Shown here in pieces: positions 6,412-18,875 of a stretch of 64,000 nt of DNA. Source of the stretch: Pseudomonas moraviensis. GTDB lineage: Bacteria > Pseudomonadota > Gammaproteobacteria > Pseudomonadales > Pseudomonadaceae. Numbering within the stretch: the first letter of the stretch is position 1; each line of letters opens with the position of its first letter. The notes below the pieces were generated by a model. That model worked only from the letters and a program-made list of their open reading frames with translations. It was not told the DNA's origin and ran no database searches. The stretch is from assembly GCF_900105805.1 (NCBI RefSeq), contig NZ_LT629788.1, forward strand, positions 1,674,001 to 1,738,000, written 5' to 3'. A program made the position numbers and the translations under genes.

Positions 6412-8409
6412 ATGACTGCTGAAAGACCTTCAGAGCTGAGTTACAACCCGCACATGCCGCTGTCGCAGGCATTACTGCTGCCACGTATCGTTATCGAAAA
6501 CACCATGCCGACCCTCGACGGCGGCCAGTTTGCCGTCAAGTCGATTGCCGGGCGCGAAGTGGTGGTGACCAGCAAGGTGTTTGCCGACGGCCATGACAAG
6601 CTCGCCGTTCGCATCCGCTGGCGCGAGGAAGGCCAGGAAACCTGGCAGACCGAGGTCATGTCCGATCAGGGCAACAACACCTGGCAAGGCCAGTTCCGTC
6701 CCGAGGAGCAGGGCCGCTATCTATATTGCATCGAAGCGTGGATCGACCATTTCGCCAGCTTCCAGTACGAACTGGAGAAGAAGCACAACGCTGCGGTGCC
6801 GGTGTCTCTGGAGCTGCAGGAAGGCCGGACCATGGTGCAACAGGCCGCCGAGCGCAGCGAAGGTCAGCTCAGCGAGCAGCTGGCGGCGCTGCACCATGAA
6901 TTGTCCGGCCTGCTCGAAACCGAGCAGGTCGCGCTGTTTCTGCACTCGCGCAGTGCGGATTTGATGGCTCAGGCCGACCACCGCGCCTATCTGAGCATCA
7001 GCGCAGAATTTCCCATGGACGTCGAGCGCGAACTCGCCGAGTTCGCTAGTTGGTACGAGCTGTTTCCGCGCTCGATTACCGACGATCCCAAGCGACACGG
7101 CACGTTCAACGACGTCCACTCGCGCCTGCCGATGATTCAGGACATGGGCTTCGACGTGCTTTATTTCACGCCTATCCACCCCATCGGCCGCGCCCACCGC
7201 AAGGGCCGCAACAACTCCCTCACCGCCGGGCCGGACGATCCAGGCAGCCCGTACGCGATCGGCAGCGAGGAGGGCGGTCACGAGGCGATTCACTCGCAGC
7301 TCGGCACCCGTGAAGATTTCCGCCGGTTGGTGGCTGCTGCTGCCGATCATGGGCTGGAAATCGCTCTCGACTTCGCCATCCAGTGTTCCCAGGATCACCC
7401 GTGGCTCAAGGAACATCCGGGATGGTTCAACTGGCGCCCGGACGGCACGATCAAATACGCCGAAAACCCGCCGAAGAAATACCAGGACATCGTCAACGTC
7501 GACTTCTACGCGCCGGATGCGATTCCGAGCCTGTGGGTCGAGTTGCGCGACATTGTCGTCGGCTGGGTCAAGGAGGGCGTAAAAATCTTCCGCGTCGACA
7601 ACCCGCACACCAAACCGCTGCCGTTCTGGCAATGGCTGATTGCCGATGTGCGCACGCTGTATCCGGAAGTGATCTTCCTCGCCGAGGCCTTCACCACGCC
7701 GGCGATGATGGCGCGTCTGGGCAAGGTCGGTTACTCGCAGAGCTACACCTATTTCACCTGGCGCAATACTAAGGCCGAACTGGCGGAGTATTTCACCGAG
7801 CTGAATCAGTCGCCGTGGCGCGAATGCTACCGGCCGAATTTCTTCGTCAACACCCCGGACATCAACCCGGCGTTCCTGCACGAGTCAGGCCGTCCCGGTT
7901 TCCTCATCCGTGCGGCCTTGGCAACGATGGGCTCGGGGCTGTGGGGTATGTATTCGGGTTTTGAGCTGTGCGAATCGGCGCCGGTGCCGGGCAAAGAGGA
8001 ATATCTGGATTCGGAGAAGTATGAAATCCGCGTCCGCGATTTCACCGCCCCGGGCAACATCATTGCCGAGATCGCCCAGCTCAACCGTATTCGTCGGCAG
8101 AACCCGGCGCTGCATACGCATCTGGGCCTGAAAATCTACAACGCCTGGAACGACAACATTCTGTACTTCGGCAAGCGCAGCGCTGATGGCAGCAACTTCA
8201 TTCTGGTCGCAGTGAGCCTCGACCCGCATAACGTGCAGGAAGCGAATTTCGAACTGCCGTTGTGGGAAATGGGCCTGCCGGACGACGCCACCACCCACGG
8301 CGAAGACCTGATGAACGGCCATCGCTGGGACTGGCACGGCAAGTACCAGTTCATGCGCATCGACCCGGCGTATCAGCCGTTCGGGATTTGGCGGATCAGC
8401 GCTACGTAG
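6412..8409 (+). CDS. glgE: Alpha-1,4-glucan:maltose-1-phosphate maltosyltransferase
   Basis: 665 residues, GH13 subfamily 3. An N-terminal beta-sandwich domain (about 30-130) and a helical insert (about 130-200) precede the catalytic barrel. The nucleophile is Asp396 in FRVDNPH and the acid/base Glu425 in LAEAFTT, almost the same numbering as the characterised Streptomyces enzyme. It transfers maltosyl units from alpha-maltose-1-phosphate to the growing end of an alpha-1,4-glucan in the cytoplasm. The ATG at 6412 has GGAGAG upstream. It is followed by a REP and then treS-maltokinase and glgB, which supply its donor and branch its product. Confidence 0.96.
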   Translation: MTAERPSELSYNPHMPLSQALLLPRIVIENTMPTLDGGQFAVKSIAGREVVVTSKVFADGHDKLAVRIRWREEGQETWQTEVMSDQGNNTWQGQFRPEEQGRYLYCIEAWIDHFASFQYELEKKHNAAVPVSLELQEGRTMVQQAAERSEGQLSEQLAALHHELSGLLETEQVALFLHSRSADLMAQADHRAYLSISAEFPMDVERELAEFASWYELFPRSITDDPKRHGTFNDVHSRLPMIQDMGFDVLYFTPIHPIGRAHRKGRNNSLTAGPDDPGSPYAIGSEEGGHEAIHSQLGTREDFRRLVAAAADHGLEIALDFAIQCSQDHPWLKEHPGWFNWRPDGTIKYAENPPKKYQDIVNVDFYAPDAIPSLWVELRDIVVGWVKEGVKIFRVDNPHTKPLPFWQWLIADVRTLYPEVIFLAEAFTTPAMMARLGKVGYSQSYTYFTWRNTKAELAEYFTELNQSPWRECYRPNFFVNTPDINPAFLHESGRPGFLIRAALATMGSGLWGMYSGFELCESAPVPGKEEYLDSEKYEIRVRDFTAPGNIIAEIAQLNRIRRQNPALHTHLGLKIYNAWNDNILYFGKRSADGSNFILVAVSLDPHNVQEANFELPLWEMGLPDDATTHGEDLMNGHRWDWHGKYQFMRIDPAYQPFGIWRISAT

Positions 8410-8421
8410 TAAATGGCGCAC

Positions 8422-8547
8422 CTGTGGCGAGGGAGTTGCTCCCGCTCGACTGCACAGCAGTCGCAAAGCCCGCAGGCGCCGTAAGTTCGTATCAATGCAT
8501 TGGGGGTTGCTTCGCAACCCAGCGGGAGCAAGCTCCCTCGCCACAGG
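8422..8547. repeat. REP/BIME palindrome between glgE and treS
   Basis: Inverted copies of CTGTGGCGAGGGAG...GCTCCCGCT face each other across about 70 bases, the same class as 671-762. Placed inside what is probably one transcript, it may tune the relative amounts of GlgE and TreS. Confidence 0.85.
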
Positions 8548-8586
8548 GTTTCTGCTGTGGCTTTCAGAATTCAACAGGAGTTCCAC

Positions 8587-11928
<3,342 letters not shown>

Positions 11929-11930
11929 TC

Positions 11931-14162
11931 ATGAGTTTCTCGAACAAGGAACAGGGTGTGGTAAAGGAAGCATTGTTACCCTCGGCACGCGACATCGATG
12001 CCTTGGTGCGCGCTGAACATCACGACCCGTTTTCGATCCTCGGCCCGCACGGCGATGGCGCCGGCGGGCAGTTCATCCGGGCTTATCTGCCGGGCGCGCT
12101 GAGTGTCGCGGTGCTGGACAAGGACAGCGGGGAGGAAATCGGTCCGCTGCAGATGACCGAAACGCCGGGGCTGTTTGTCGGCCATTTCGATAAGGCGCGC
12201 CGGTACCTGTTGCGCACGCGCTGGGCCGGTGGCGAGCAGGTTGCCGAAGATCCGTACAGCTTTGGCCAGTTGCTCGGCGAGATGGATTTGTATCTGTTCG
12301 CCGAAGGCAATCACCGCGACCTCAGCGCCTGCCTCGGTGCGCAACTGAAAACCATTGATGGTGTTGACGGTGTGCGTTTTGCCGTGTGGGCGCCGAATGC
12401 CCGCCGGGTGTCGGTGGTCGGTGATTTCAACGTCTGGGACGGGCGCCGTCACCCGATGCGCTTGCGCCATCCTTCCGGCGTCTGGGAGTTGTTCCTCCCG
12501 CGCCTCCAAGCGGGGGAGTTGTACAAGTACGAAATTCTCGGTGCCCACGGCATTCTGCCGCTCAAGGCCGACCCGATGGCGCTGGCTACCAGCCTGCCGC
12601 CGGACACCGCGTCAAAAGTCGCCGCGCCGCTGCAGATCGACTGGCAGGATCACGACTGGATGAATGCCCGCCAGGATCGCCAGCAGCGCTCCAGGCCTCT
12701 GTCGATCTACGAGTTGCACGCCGGTTCCTGGCAGTGCGAACTGGATGATCTGGGTGAAGTGGCGCGTCAGTACACCTGGCCGGAACTGGCTGAGCGGCTG
12801 ATTCCTTACGTCAAAGAGCTGGGCTTCACTCACATCGAATTGATGCCGATCATGGAGCACCCGTTCGGCGGTTCCTGGGGCTATCAGTTGCTCTCGCAAT
12901 TTGCCCCGAGCGCGCGTTACGGCACGCCGGATCAGTTCGCCGCTTTCGTCAATGCCTGTCACCAGGCCGACATCGGTGTGATTCTCGACTGGGTGCCGGC
13001 GCATTTCCCGACTGATACCCACGGTCTGGCGCAGTTCGACGGCACCGCGCTGTACGAGTACGGCAACCCGCTGGAAGGCTTCCACCAGGATTGGGACACG
13101 CTGATCTACAACCTCGGTCGCACTGAAGTGCACGGCTACATGCTCGCCTCGGCGCTGCACTGGCTGAAGCACTTCCATATCGATGGCCTGCGTGTCGATG
13201 CGGTGGCGTCGATGCTGTATCGCGACTATTCGCGCAAGGCTGGCGAATGGGTACCGAACCGTCACGGTGGGCGCGAGAACCTCGAAGCCATCGACTTCCT
13301 GCGTCATTTGAATGATGTGGTCGAGCTGGAAGCGCCCGGTGCGCTGGTGATTGCCGAAGAGTCCACCGCATGGCCCGGGGTCAGCCAAAGCACCCAGCAG
13401 GGCGGCCTCGGCTTCTCCTACAAATGGAACATGGGCTGGATGCACGATTCGCTGCACTACATTCAGCAGGATCCTGTGTATCGCGCCCATCACCACAACG
13501 AGTTGAGCTTTGGTCTGGTCTACGCCTGGTCCGAACGCTTCATCCTGCCGATCTCCCACGACGAAGTGGTGCACGGCAAGCACTCGCTGATCGACAAGAT
13601 GCCCGGTGATCGCTGGCAGAAATTTGCCAACCTGCGCGCCTATCTGAGCTTCATGTGGACTCATCCGGGCAAGAAGTTGTTGTTCATGGGCTGTGAGTTT
13701 GGCCAATGGCGCGAGTGGAACCACGATCAGCAGCTGGACTGGTACCTGCTGCAGTACTCCGAGCACAAAGGTGTGCAGAAACTGGTCGGCGATCTCAATC
13801 GGCTGTATCGCGAAGAGCCGGCGTTGCACGATCAGGACGACGCGCCGCAGGGCTTCCAGTGGTTGATTGGTGATGATGCGATCAACAGCGTCTACGCCTG
13901 GCTGCGCTGGAGCAAGGACGGCTCGCCAGTGCTGGTGGTTGCCAACTTCACACCGGTACCGCGCCAGTCGTATCGTGTCGGGGTACCGTTTGCCGGGCGC
14001 TGGACCGAGTTGTTCAACAGTGACGCCGATATTTATGCCGGTTCCAACTACGGCAATGGCGGCGGGGCACTGACCGAAGAAGTGCCTAGCCATGGTCAAT
14101 CGTTGTCGCTGGAACTGAATCTGCCACCGTTGGCGGTGTTGATCCTCAAGCCGCAGGGCTAG
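11931..14162 (+). CDS. glgB: 1,4-alpha-glucan branching enzyme
   Basis: 743 residues. An N-terminal domain and a CBM48 module (GDFNVWDGRRHPM at about 165-177) precede the GH13 barrel with nucleophile Asp423 (LRVDAVAS), acid/base Glu476 (VIAEESTAW) and PISHDEVVHGKHSL, a GlgB hallmark. It makes alpha-1,6 branches in the glucan built by GlgE or GlgA. The ATG lies two bases after the treS stop with GGTGGAGAG upstream, so the two are cotranslated. The length fits two-module GlgB proteins such as that of Escherichia coli. A REP follows. Confidence 0.97.
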   Translation: MSFSNKEQGVVKEALLPSARDIDALVRAEHHDPFSILGPHGDGAGGQFIRAYLPGALSVAVLDKDSGEEIGPLQMTETPGLFVGHFDKARRYLLRTRWAGGEQVAEDPYSFGQLLGEMDLYLFAEGNHRDLSACLGAQLKTIDGVDGVRFAVWAPNARRVSVVGDFNVWDGRRHPMRLRHPSGVWELFLPRLQAGELYKYEILGAHGILPLKADPMALATSLPPDTASKVAAPLQIDWQDHDWMNARQDRQQRSRPLSIYELHAGSWQCELDDLGEVARQYTWPELAERLIPYVKELGFTHIELMPIMEHPFGGSWGYQLLSQFAPSARYGTPDQFAAFVNACHQADIGVILDWVPAHFPTDTHGLAQFDGTALYEYGNPLEGFHQDWDTLIYNLGRTEVHGYMLASALHWLKHFHIDGLRVDAVASMLYRDYSRKAGEWVPNRHGGRENLEAIDFLRHLNDVVELEAPGALVIAEESTAWPGVSQSTQQGGLGFSYKWNMGWMHDSLHYIQQDPVYRAHHHNELSFGLVYAWSERFILPISHDEVVHGKHSLIDKMPGDRWQKFANLRAYLSFMWTHPGKKLLFMGCEFGQWREWNHDQQLDWYLLQYSEHKGVQKLVGDLNRLYREEPALHDQDDAPQGFQWLIGDDAINSVYAWLRWSKDGSPVLVVANFTPVPRQSYRVGVPFAGRWTELFNSDADIYAGSNYGNGGGALTEEVPSHGQSLSLELNLPPLAVLILKPQG

Positions 14163-14166
14163 CACC

Positions 14167-14256
14167 TGTGGGAGCGAGCCTGCTCGCGAAGGCGCCATGT
14201 CAGTCAACGATGATGTTGAAGGTGGCACCGCTTTCGCGAGCAGGCTCGCTCCCACA
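14167..14256. repeat. REP palindrome, CTCGCGA class
   Basis: TGTGGGAGCGAGCCTGCTCG and its complement across about 45 bases, between the convergent glgB and barrel-protein genes. Confidence 0.9.
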
Positions 14257-14278
14257 AGGTTTTTCAGTGATCAGCAGA

Positions 14279-15331
14279 TCACCAGCGCATCCGCACCCCA
14301 AGGCTGCCGATGATGCCGTTCAGGTCATTGTCATCCACATCGCTGCTGTAATCGGCGCTCATGTACAGGCTTACTGCCGGTGTGACCCGCGCCACCAGTC
14401 CCAAACCCAATTCCACTGTTGAAGACTTGCGGCTGCTGCTGATCTTGTCGACCTGGTCCAGCGTCACCGTGCTGCCGGTGTACACAGTGTGCCAAAGGTT
14501 GGTGCGCACATACGGCTCCACCGGTAAGCCATTCAAGTCATAACTGCCTTTCAATCGCGCACCGACGCGGCCACTCCACGCGGTCAGGTCGGTCGAAGAG
14601 GCATTGCCCGCGCCTGCATACGGAGCATCGAGGCTGATGCGTTGGTTGATCAATTGCGCCTGCGGTTCTACCACCCAGTTCTCACTCAAACCAATCGGAT
14701 AGCCACCCTCGACCGAAAACGTCATCGCACTGCCTTCGGCGGCCTGCCGATTACCTTGCGGCGTACGACTGAAACCGCTGACGCGACCGCCGCTGGCCGA
14801 CAGGTCGACGTGCCAACCCTGCGCGCCCACAAGACTGTAATAGGCGCCCAGGCTCTGACCTTGCAGGCTCAGGCTGTCGGTGCTGCGGTCCGCGAGGGCG
14901 CGGCGGTTCAATGCACCACCGGCAGTCAGTTGAATCTGATCGTCACCGCCGATCAGGCCCAGGGTCTGGGTCGCGCCATTGGCGCTTTTCAAGGTGATCA
15001 CCGCCGGACCTTTGAACTCGCCGCCGGGCATCGCGTAGCCAGAGGCCAGCGCATCGGTCTGCGCGCGGCGAGCGCTTCTGCCGTACAGTTCATCCCACGC
15101 GGAGGGCGCCAGATCTTCGGTGATCAGGCGTGAACTTTGCTGACGCAACGGCAGTGGTCCGGGCGTTATCACGGTTACCGGCAACGTCATCACAGGCATA
15201 TCGGCGCGATACCACGTGGTTTCATCCGCCGCAGATCCCGCATGCGCCTCCATGGACGAGCACAGCAACAGCGAACCTGACACTGTGCAAAAGGTGATTT
15301 TCAATTCGTGTGGGGTCAGTGAAGTTTTCAT
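14279..15331 (-). CDS. Autotransporter-type outer-membrane beta-barrel protein without passenger
   Basis: 350 residues. An N-terminal hydrophobic stretch ending in HAGSA resembles a signal peptide. Residues from about 85 to the end are a series of amphipathic strands (SLGAYYSLVG, WHVDLSASGGRVSG, YVRTNLWHTVYTGS) ending in LGVRMRW, an aromatic-containing outer-membrane C-terminus. This matches the translocator domain of type V autotransporters. Only about 50 residues separate signal and barrel, so no secreted passenger is present; it may be a remnant or a stand-alone barrel. It sits between the two glucan arms but has no obvious link to them. Upstream lies a 379-base gap with a long inverted repeat. 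Confidence 0.75.
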   Translation of the reverse strand: MKTSLTPHELKITFCTVSGSLLLCSSMEAHAGSAADETTWYRADMPVMTLPVTVITPGPLPLRQQSSRLITEDLAPSAWDELYGRSARRAQTDALASGYAMPGGEFKGPAVITLKSANGATQTLGLIGGDDQIQLTAGGALNRRALADRSTDSLSLQGQSLGAYYSLVGAQGWHVDLSASGGRVSGFSRTPQGNRQAAEGSAMTFSVEGGYPIGLSENWVVEPQAQLINQRISLDAPYAGAGNASSTDLTAWSGRVGARLKGSYDLNGLPVEPYVRTNLWHTVYTGSTVTLDQVDKISSSRKSSTVELGLGLVARVTPAVSLYMSADYSSDVDDNDLNGIIGSLGVRMRW

Positions 15332-15710
15332 GGGGGTCTACCTTGCAAGCGCATGCGTCATCTCGAGTCTGGCGTCTCTCCTACCCCGAACGAGGGGCGA
15401 CCGAATAGAGCGGGGCGAACCGCGGCTGCTCGATTTCGCGAGTGCCGGAAGGTCAGCCCCAGTAGTGATTCCGGGGGTAGTAAGGTAGAGATAAGAAGAG
15501 TGACGCCTGCGCGTCAAGAAAATGCACGATGAATGGCGTGCATAAATCAGCCTTCGCAAGCGTTTGTTTTTCTGCACATAACTAAGTGATTGTTTGCATG
15601 GAAAAACGCTTGCGAAGTGGTCGGCTGACGGTTTTCTGCCGCCGACGAAAGGTCATCCCGACCGGGGATAGCCGGAAGGAACTGTCAGTTTCCTGCTGTC
15701 AAAAACGCAC
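15332..15710. other. Intergenic gap upstream of the barrel gene
   Basis: 379 bases with no gene I can support; a frame on the minus strand here has no binding site and biased composition. It holds the inverted repeat at 15552-15617 and GC-rich short repeats near 15385-15425. It must contain the barrel gene promoter and the 3' end region of the nuclease-fold gene. Confidence 0.6.
15552..15617. repeat. Long inverted repeat
   Basis: CTTCGCAAGCGTTT at 15552-15565 is perfectly complemented by AAACGCTTGCGAAG at 15604-15617, with a 38-base AT-rich centre. It is not a REP by sequence. It could be a paired operator of the barrel gene or the ends of a small element. Confidence 0.7.
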
Positions 15711-16493
15711 CTAAAGATGCACTTCAACCGCCAGAGGAAGGTGATCCGAGAGATGCGTCCATGGTTTGTTGCCGAGAATCCTTGGATCATGGCTGCTGGC
15801 ATTGCGCAGATAAATCCGGTCCAGGCGCAGTAGTGGAAAACGTGCGGGATAGGTTTTCGCCGGACGCCCATGATGACGCTCGAAGGCTTCGTGCAAATAG
15901 TCGCGACGGGCGAGGGCAGCGTTGCCCTGCAACTGCCAGTCATTGAAATCGCCGGCAATGATCACCGGCGCGTCGTCCGGCAGTGATTCGAGCAACTGGC
16001 AAAGCAGCTGCAACTGCAACTGCCGATGGCTTTCCAGCAAGCTCAAATGCACACAGATCGCATGCACCTCGGCATGCCCGGGCACATCGAGGATGCAGTG
16101 CAACAACCCGCGACGTTCCGGGCCGGTGATCGAGACATCGAGATTGCGATATTCGCGGATCGGGTATTTCGACAGCAGTGCATTGCCGTGATGACCATCG
16201 GGATAAACGGCGTTGCGCCCGTAGGCAAAATCGCTCCACATGCTGTCGGCGAGGAATTCGTATTGCGAGGTCTGCGGCCAGTCGTTGTAGCGACTCGAAT
16301 GACGTTCGTGTTCACCCACCACTTCCTGCAGAAACACCAGGTCGGCCGAGGTACTGCGCATCGCTTCGCGCAGCTCCGGGAGGACGAACCGCCTATTCAA
16401 TGCGGTGAAGCCTTTGTGGGTGTTGACCGTGAGTACCCGCAGGCGATGAATGACTGGCGCGTCGACCGCTTGACGCTTGGGATCGCTGGACAC
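15711..16493 (-). CDS. Endonuclease/exonuclease/phosphatase family protein
   Basis: 260 residues with the EEP fold pattern: VLTVNTHKGF near the N-terminus, LVFLQEVVGE (metal-binding Glu), YGRNAVYPDGHHGNALLS, VHAICVHLSLLESHR, VIIAGDFNDWQ and a C-terminal DHLPLAVEV (catalytic Asp-His). All catalytic positions are present, so it should be an active phosphodiesterase, on nucleic acid or on a lipid or sugar phosphate. I take a GTG start at 16493 because GAGGAG lies five bases before it; an ATG at 16517 is the alternative. In Pseudomonas aeruginosa I recall a similar gene beside glgB, so it is a conserved companion of the glucan cluster. Confidence 0.85.
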   Translation of the reverse strand: MSSDPKRQAVDAPVIHRLRVLTVNTHKGFTALNRRFVLPELREAMRSTSADLVFLQEVVGEHERHSSRYNDWPQTSQYEFLADSMWSDFAYGRNAVYPDGHHGNALLSKYPIREYRNLDVSITGPERRGLLHCILDVPGHAEVHAICVHLSLLESHRQLQLQLLCQLLESLPDDAPVIIAGDFNDWQLQGNAALARRDYLHEAFERHHGRPAKTYPARFPLLRLDRIYLRNASSHDPRILGNKPWTHLSDHLPLAVEVHL

Positions 16494-16578
16494 GTTCACT
16501 CCTCTGAATTGGGCCATGCCTGTTCATGCGACTGGTTGGAGGGGGTGGCAGTTCCGTTTCCTGAGCGACGCCAGGCAA

Positions 16579-16667
16579 TGTAGGAGTGAGCCTGCTCGCG
16601 ATGGCGCAGTGTCAGTCAACCCTGCTTCAACTGACAGACTGCTATCGCGAGCAGGCTCACTCCTACA
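16579..16667. repeat. REP palindrome, CTCGCGA class
   Basis: TGTAGGAGTGAGCCTGCTCG and complement across about 45 bases, between the nuclease-fold gene and the first PIG-L gene on the same strand. Confidence 0.9.
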
Positions 16668-16682
16668 GGGGGGATGTGGTGT

Positions 16683-17441
16683 CTAGACAAAGACGATTTC
16701 ATACGGCAAGCGCATCCGCTCCAGCAGCACCGGCGGCAGCAGCGGCGCAATGCCGATGGCCGGTTCGCCCTTGAGCTGGCTGGCATAGGCATGAGTGGCG
16801 TGGCTCTTGCGCGCCACGGTCCAGGTGTCGAGGCGCAGCTTGCGTGCACGCTCCCACGGGATCATGCGTTGCTCGCGTTCCGGCCAGTGCCAGGCCCACA
16901 CCGGCACGTCGTGATAGGTCGCCCCGGCTTTGAGTGCCGCGTCGAAACTGGCCCGGCCAACCACCTCATGATCCGCCGGACCATCCTCGCGCCAGGTGCT
17001 GAACACCACGTCGCCCGGCCGCAAGTAGCGGCCGATGAATTCAGTCAGCTGGCTTTGCTGATCACTCAGCGCGTTGTCGGTAAATCCGCCGCGCACCCAC
17101 TTCAGGCTGTGCATCGGCAAACCGAGGCGGCGCAGGGCTTCGACGCTTTCCTGCGGGCGGAAGACGCTCAGGCGTTGTTCCGACCATTGCCGCGAGCCGG
17201 GATGGCTGGCGCTGCCGTCGGTGATGGAGAGCAATTGCAGCGGGTGGCCAAGACTGGAGAGTAACTGCAGCAAACCGCCGCAGGTGACGACTTCATCACC
17301 CGGATGCGGGGCGATGACCACGGCGCGGGCACCGGCGGGTACCAGACTGTGGGTATTGATGACGGGAATATTGTCGAGTTGCGGGGCGCTGTTCCAGATC
17401 TGTGCTGGCAGCCCGTGTTCGTTGAGCAATGACGGTTTCAT
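16683..17441 (-). CDS. PIG-L (LmbE-like) deacetylase family protein with altered active site
   Basis: 252 residues, the same length as and visibly paralogous to the gene at 18872-19630 (shared SITDGSASHPGS, LGLPMHSLKW, RGGFTD, DHE.VGRAS). PIG-L enzymes are zinc hydrolases that remove N-acetyl groups from amino sugars; their motif is HPDDE. Here it reads HPGDE, with Gly48 in place of the first Asp, the general base in MshB. The zinc-binding His46, Asp49 and the later His of DHE remain. The codon is GGT, one base from GAT. It may therefore bind substrate without efficient hydrolysis, or use another base. The ATG at 17441 follows AAGGA; a 178-base gap separates it from the glycosyltransferase gene. 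Confidence 0.85.
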   Translation of the reverse strand: MKPSLLNEHGLPAQIWNSAPQLDNIPVINTHSLVPAGARAVVIAPHPGDEVVTCGGLLQLLSSLGHPLQLLSITDGSASHPGSRQWSEQRLSVFRPQESVEALRRLGLPMHSLKWVRGGFTDNALSDQQSQLTEFIGRYLRPGDVVFSTWREDGPADHEVVGRASFDAALKAGATYHDVPVWAWHWPEREQRMIPWERARKLRLDTWTVARKSHATHAYASQLKGEPAIGIAPLLPPVLLERMRLPYEIVFV

Positions 17442-17619
17442 GAGTGCGACGTCCTTGTAGTGTCTCGCCCTCAGTCGTGAGCAGCCAATGCTGGTCGCGG
17501 CCCGTGAAGGCAAAAGAATAGCAACGGTGCAGTGCTCCAACCCTTGGATTACTGCGAGGCAGAGTATTGCTCAAGACAGCGGATTCGTCGCGTCACAGAT
17601 CAATCTGAACCGTATTTTT

Positions 17620-18279
17620 TTATTCCAGCTGTGCCAGATTGCGCAGAAAGTCACCGAATCCGCCCTTGGCCCGACTGTCGAGACGGGCGCTGGTGTGCAC
17701 CTGTGGGCGGTGACTCCAGGCGATATTGGCACCGCTGCGCTCCAGCGCGCGCACCAGTTGCACGTCCTCGTCACAGGTCAGCGGTTTGAAGCCACCCACC
17801 AGACGATAGGCCTCGGCACTGACGCCGAGGTTGGCTCCATGAATATGTCGATGGCCATCGCGAGCCTGATAGTGGCGGTGGTAGCGAATCTGCGCCGCTT
17901 CATCGAACGACTCATGCCAATGCTCGACCGTGACCGTGCCGCACACCGCGTCAGCCTCCAGCCCCAGTTGCGCCGCCAGCCAGTCATCGGCGACGCGGCT
18001 GTCGGCGTCGGTGCAGGCGATCCAGCGTGCACCGCGTTCAAGCAGCAGGCGCGCACCGGCGGCCCGGGCTTCGCCAACGTTGCGTGCTTCGATCTGCAGG
18101 CTCAGCACCGGATAAGCACTGACGATCTGCGCCGAACCATCGCTGCAACTGTCGAGCACCACGAGGATTTCCACCGGCTCGCCGGCCAGTTGCGCATGTT
18201 CGCCAGCCCGCAGGGCGGCGCGCAGACATTCATCGAGCAGCGCCTCTTCGTTGTGCGCGGGAATCACAATACCGATCAA
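17620..18279 (-). CDS. Family 2 glycosyltransferase
   Basis: 219 residues. The GT-A fold is clear: IGIVIPAHNEEALL at the N-terminus, ILVVLDSCSDGS, the metal-binding ACTDADSRV, HGANLGVSAEAYRLVGGF and CDEDVQLVRALE. No membrane segment is seen, so it is a soluble or peripheral transferase using a nucleotide-sugar donor. I start it at TTG 18279, which overlaps the stop of the methyltransferase (TTGA) and has GGAGGG in front; that fits the fold, whose first strand begins immediately. It is the last gene of the chain running from glgX. Acceptor and donor are unknown. Confidence 0.85.
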   Translation of the reverse strand: MIGIVIPAHNEEALLDECLRAALRAGEHAQLAGEPVEILVVLDSCSDGSAQIVSAYPVLSLQIEARNVGEARAAGARLLLERGARWIACTDADSRVADDWLAAQLGLEADAVCGTVTVEHWHESFDEAAQIRYHRHYQARDGHRHIHGANLGVSAEAYRLVGGFKPLTCDEDVQLVRALERSGANIAWSHRPQVHTSARLDSRAKGGFGDFLRNLAQLE

Positions 18280-18875
18280 CGCAAGCCCTCCAGCGCCGCC
18301 ACCGAGCGTGGCTCGCGGCTCCACAGTTCGAGAATGAAATCCGCTTCCTGATGCAGTACCAGACGCGGCAATGCCAATTGATCGTGGATCTGATCGTGTA
18401 CCTGACGCGCATTCAGCGGGCAGCCATCAATCGGCGGGCGCCAGTGGCAGGCCAGCAATTGGCCGTCGGCCGTCAGCGATTCACGGATGCGGCGGATCAT
18501 TTCTGTCAGATCGTTCTCATCGAGGTAGTAGCCGATTTCGCTAAATACAATCAGATCGAATTTTTCCTCCGGCCAGTCACCCGGAAGACGGCCCAGGCGG
18601 ACTTCGGCATGCTCGAAGACACTCAAGCGAGTACGCGCGAGCTTCACTGCCGCGCTTGCAGTGTCGCAGCACAGCAGGCGGTCGCAACGTGGTGCCAGTT
18701 CCGCACTCAGTTCGCCATTGGCGCAACCCGGTTCGAACACCGCCCGGTAGCGCGGACGGGGCAGGGCAGCGAGGGTTATCGCGCGTTTGCGCTGCTCGTA
18801 CCAGCGCTGACGGAATGCCCAAGGGTCGTCATTGCCGGCGAACAGTCCATCGAAATAGCGGTCATCGACGCTCAC
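18276..18875 (-). CDS. NodS-like SAM-dependent methyltransferase
   Basis: 199 residues. The SAM-binding motif I is VFEPGCANGELSAELA at about 46-61, followed by LLCCDTAS, FDLIVFSEIGYYLDE and LLACHWRPPI, the pattern of the NodS family. NodS itself N-methylates the deacetylated end sugar of rhizobial Nod factors. Its start codon overlaps the stop of the PIG-L deacetylase gene (ATGA) and its stop overlaps the glycosyltransferase start, so the three proteins are translationally coupled. An N-methylation of a free amine exposed by the deacetylase is a reasonable inference, not shown. Confidence 0.82.
   Translation of the reverse strand: MSVDDRYFDGLFAGNDDPWAFRQRWYEQRKRAITLAALPRPRYRAVFEPGCANGELSAELAPRCDRLLCCDTASAAVKLARTRLSVFEHAEVRLGRLPGDWPEEKFDLIVFSEIGYYLDENDLTEMIRRIRESLTADGQLLACHWRPPIDGCPLNARQVHDQIHDQLALPRLVLHQEADFILELWSREPRSVAALEGLR

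Noticed and set aside
15338..15577. 79-codon frame on the minus strand in the gap before the barrel gene
   Set aside because: No ribosome site, odd Arg/Ser-rich composition, and it overlaps the inverted repeat.
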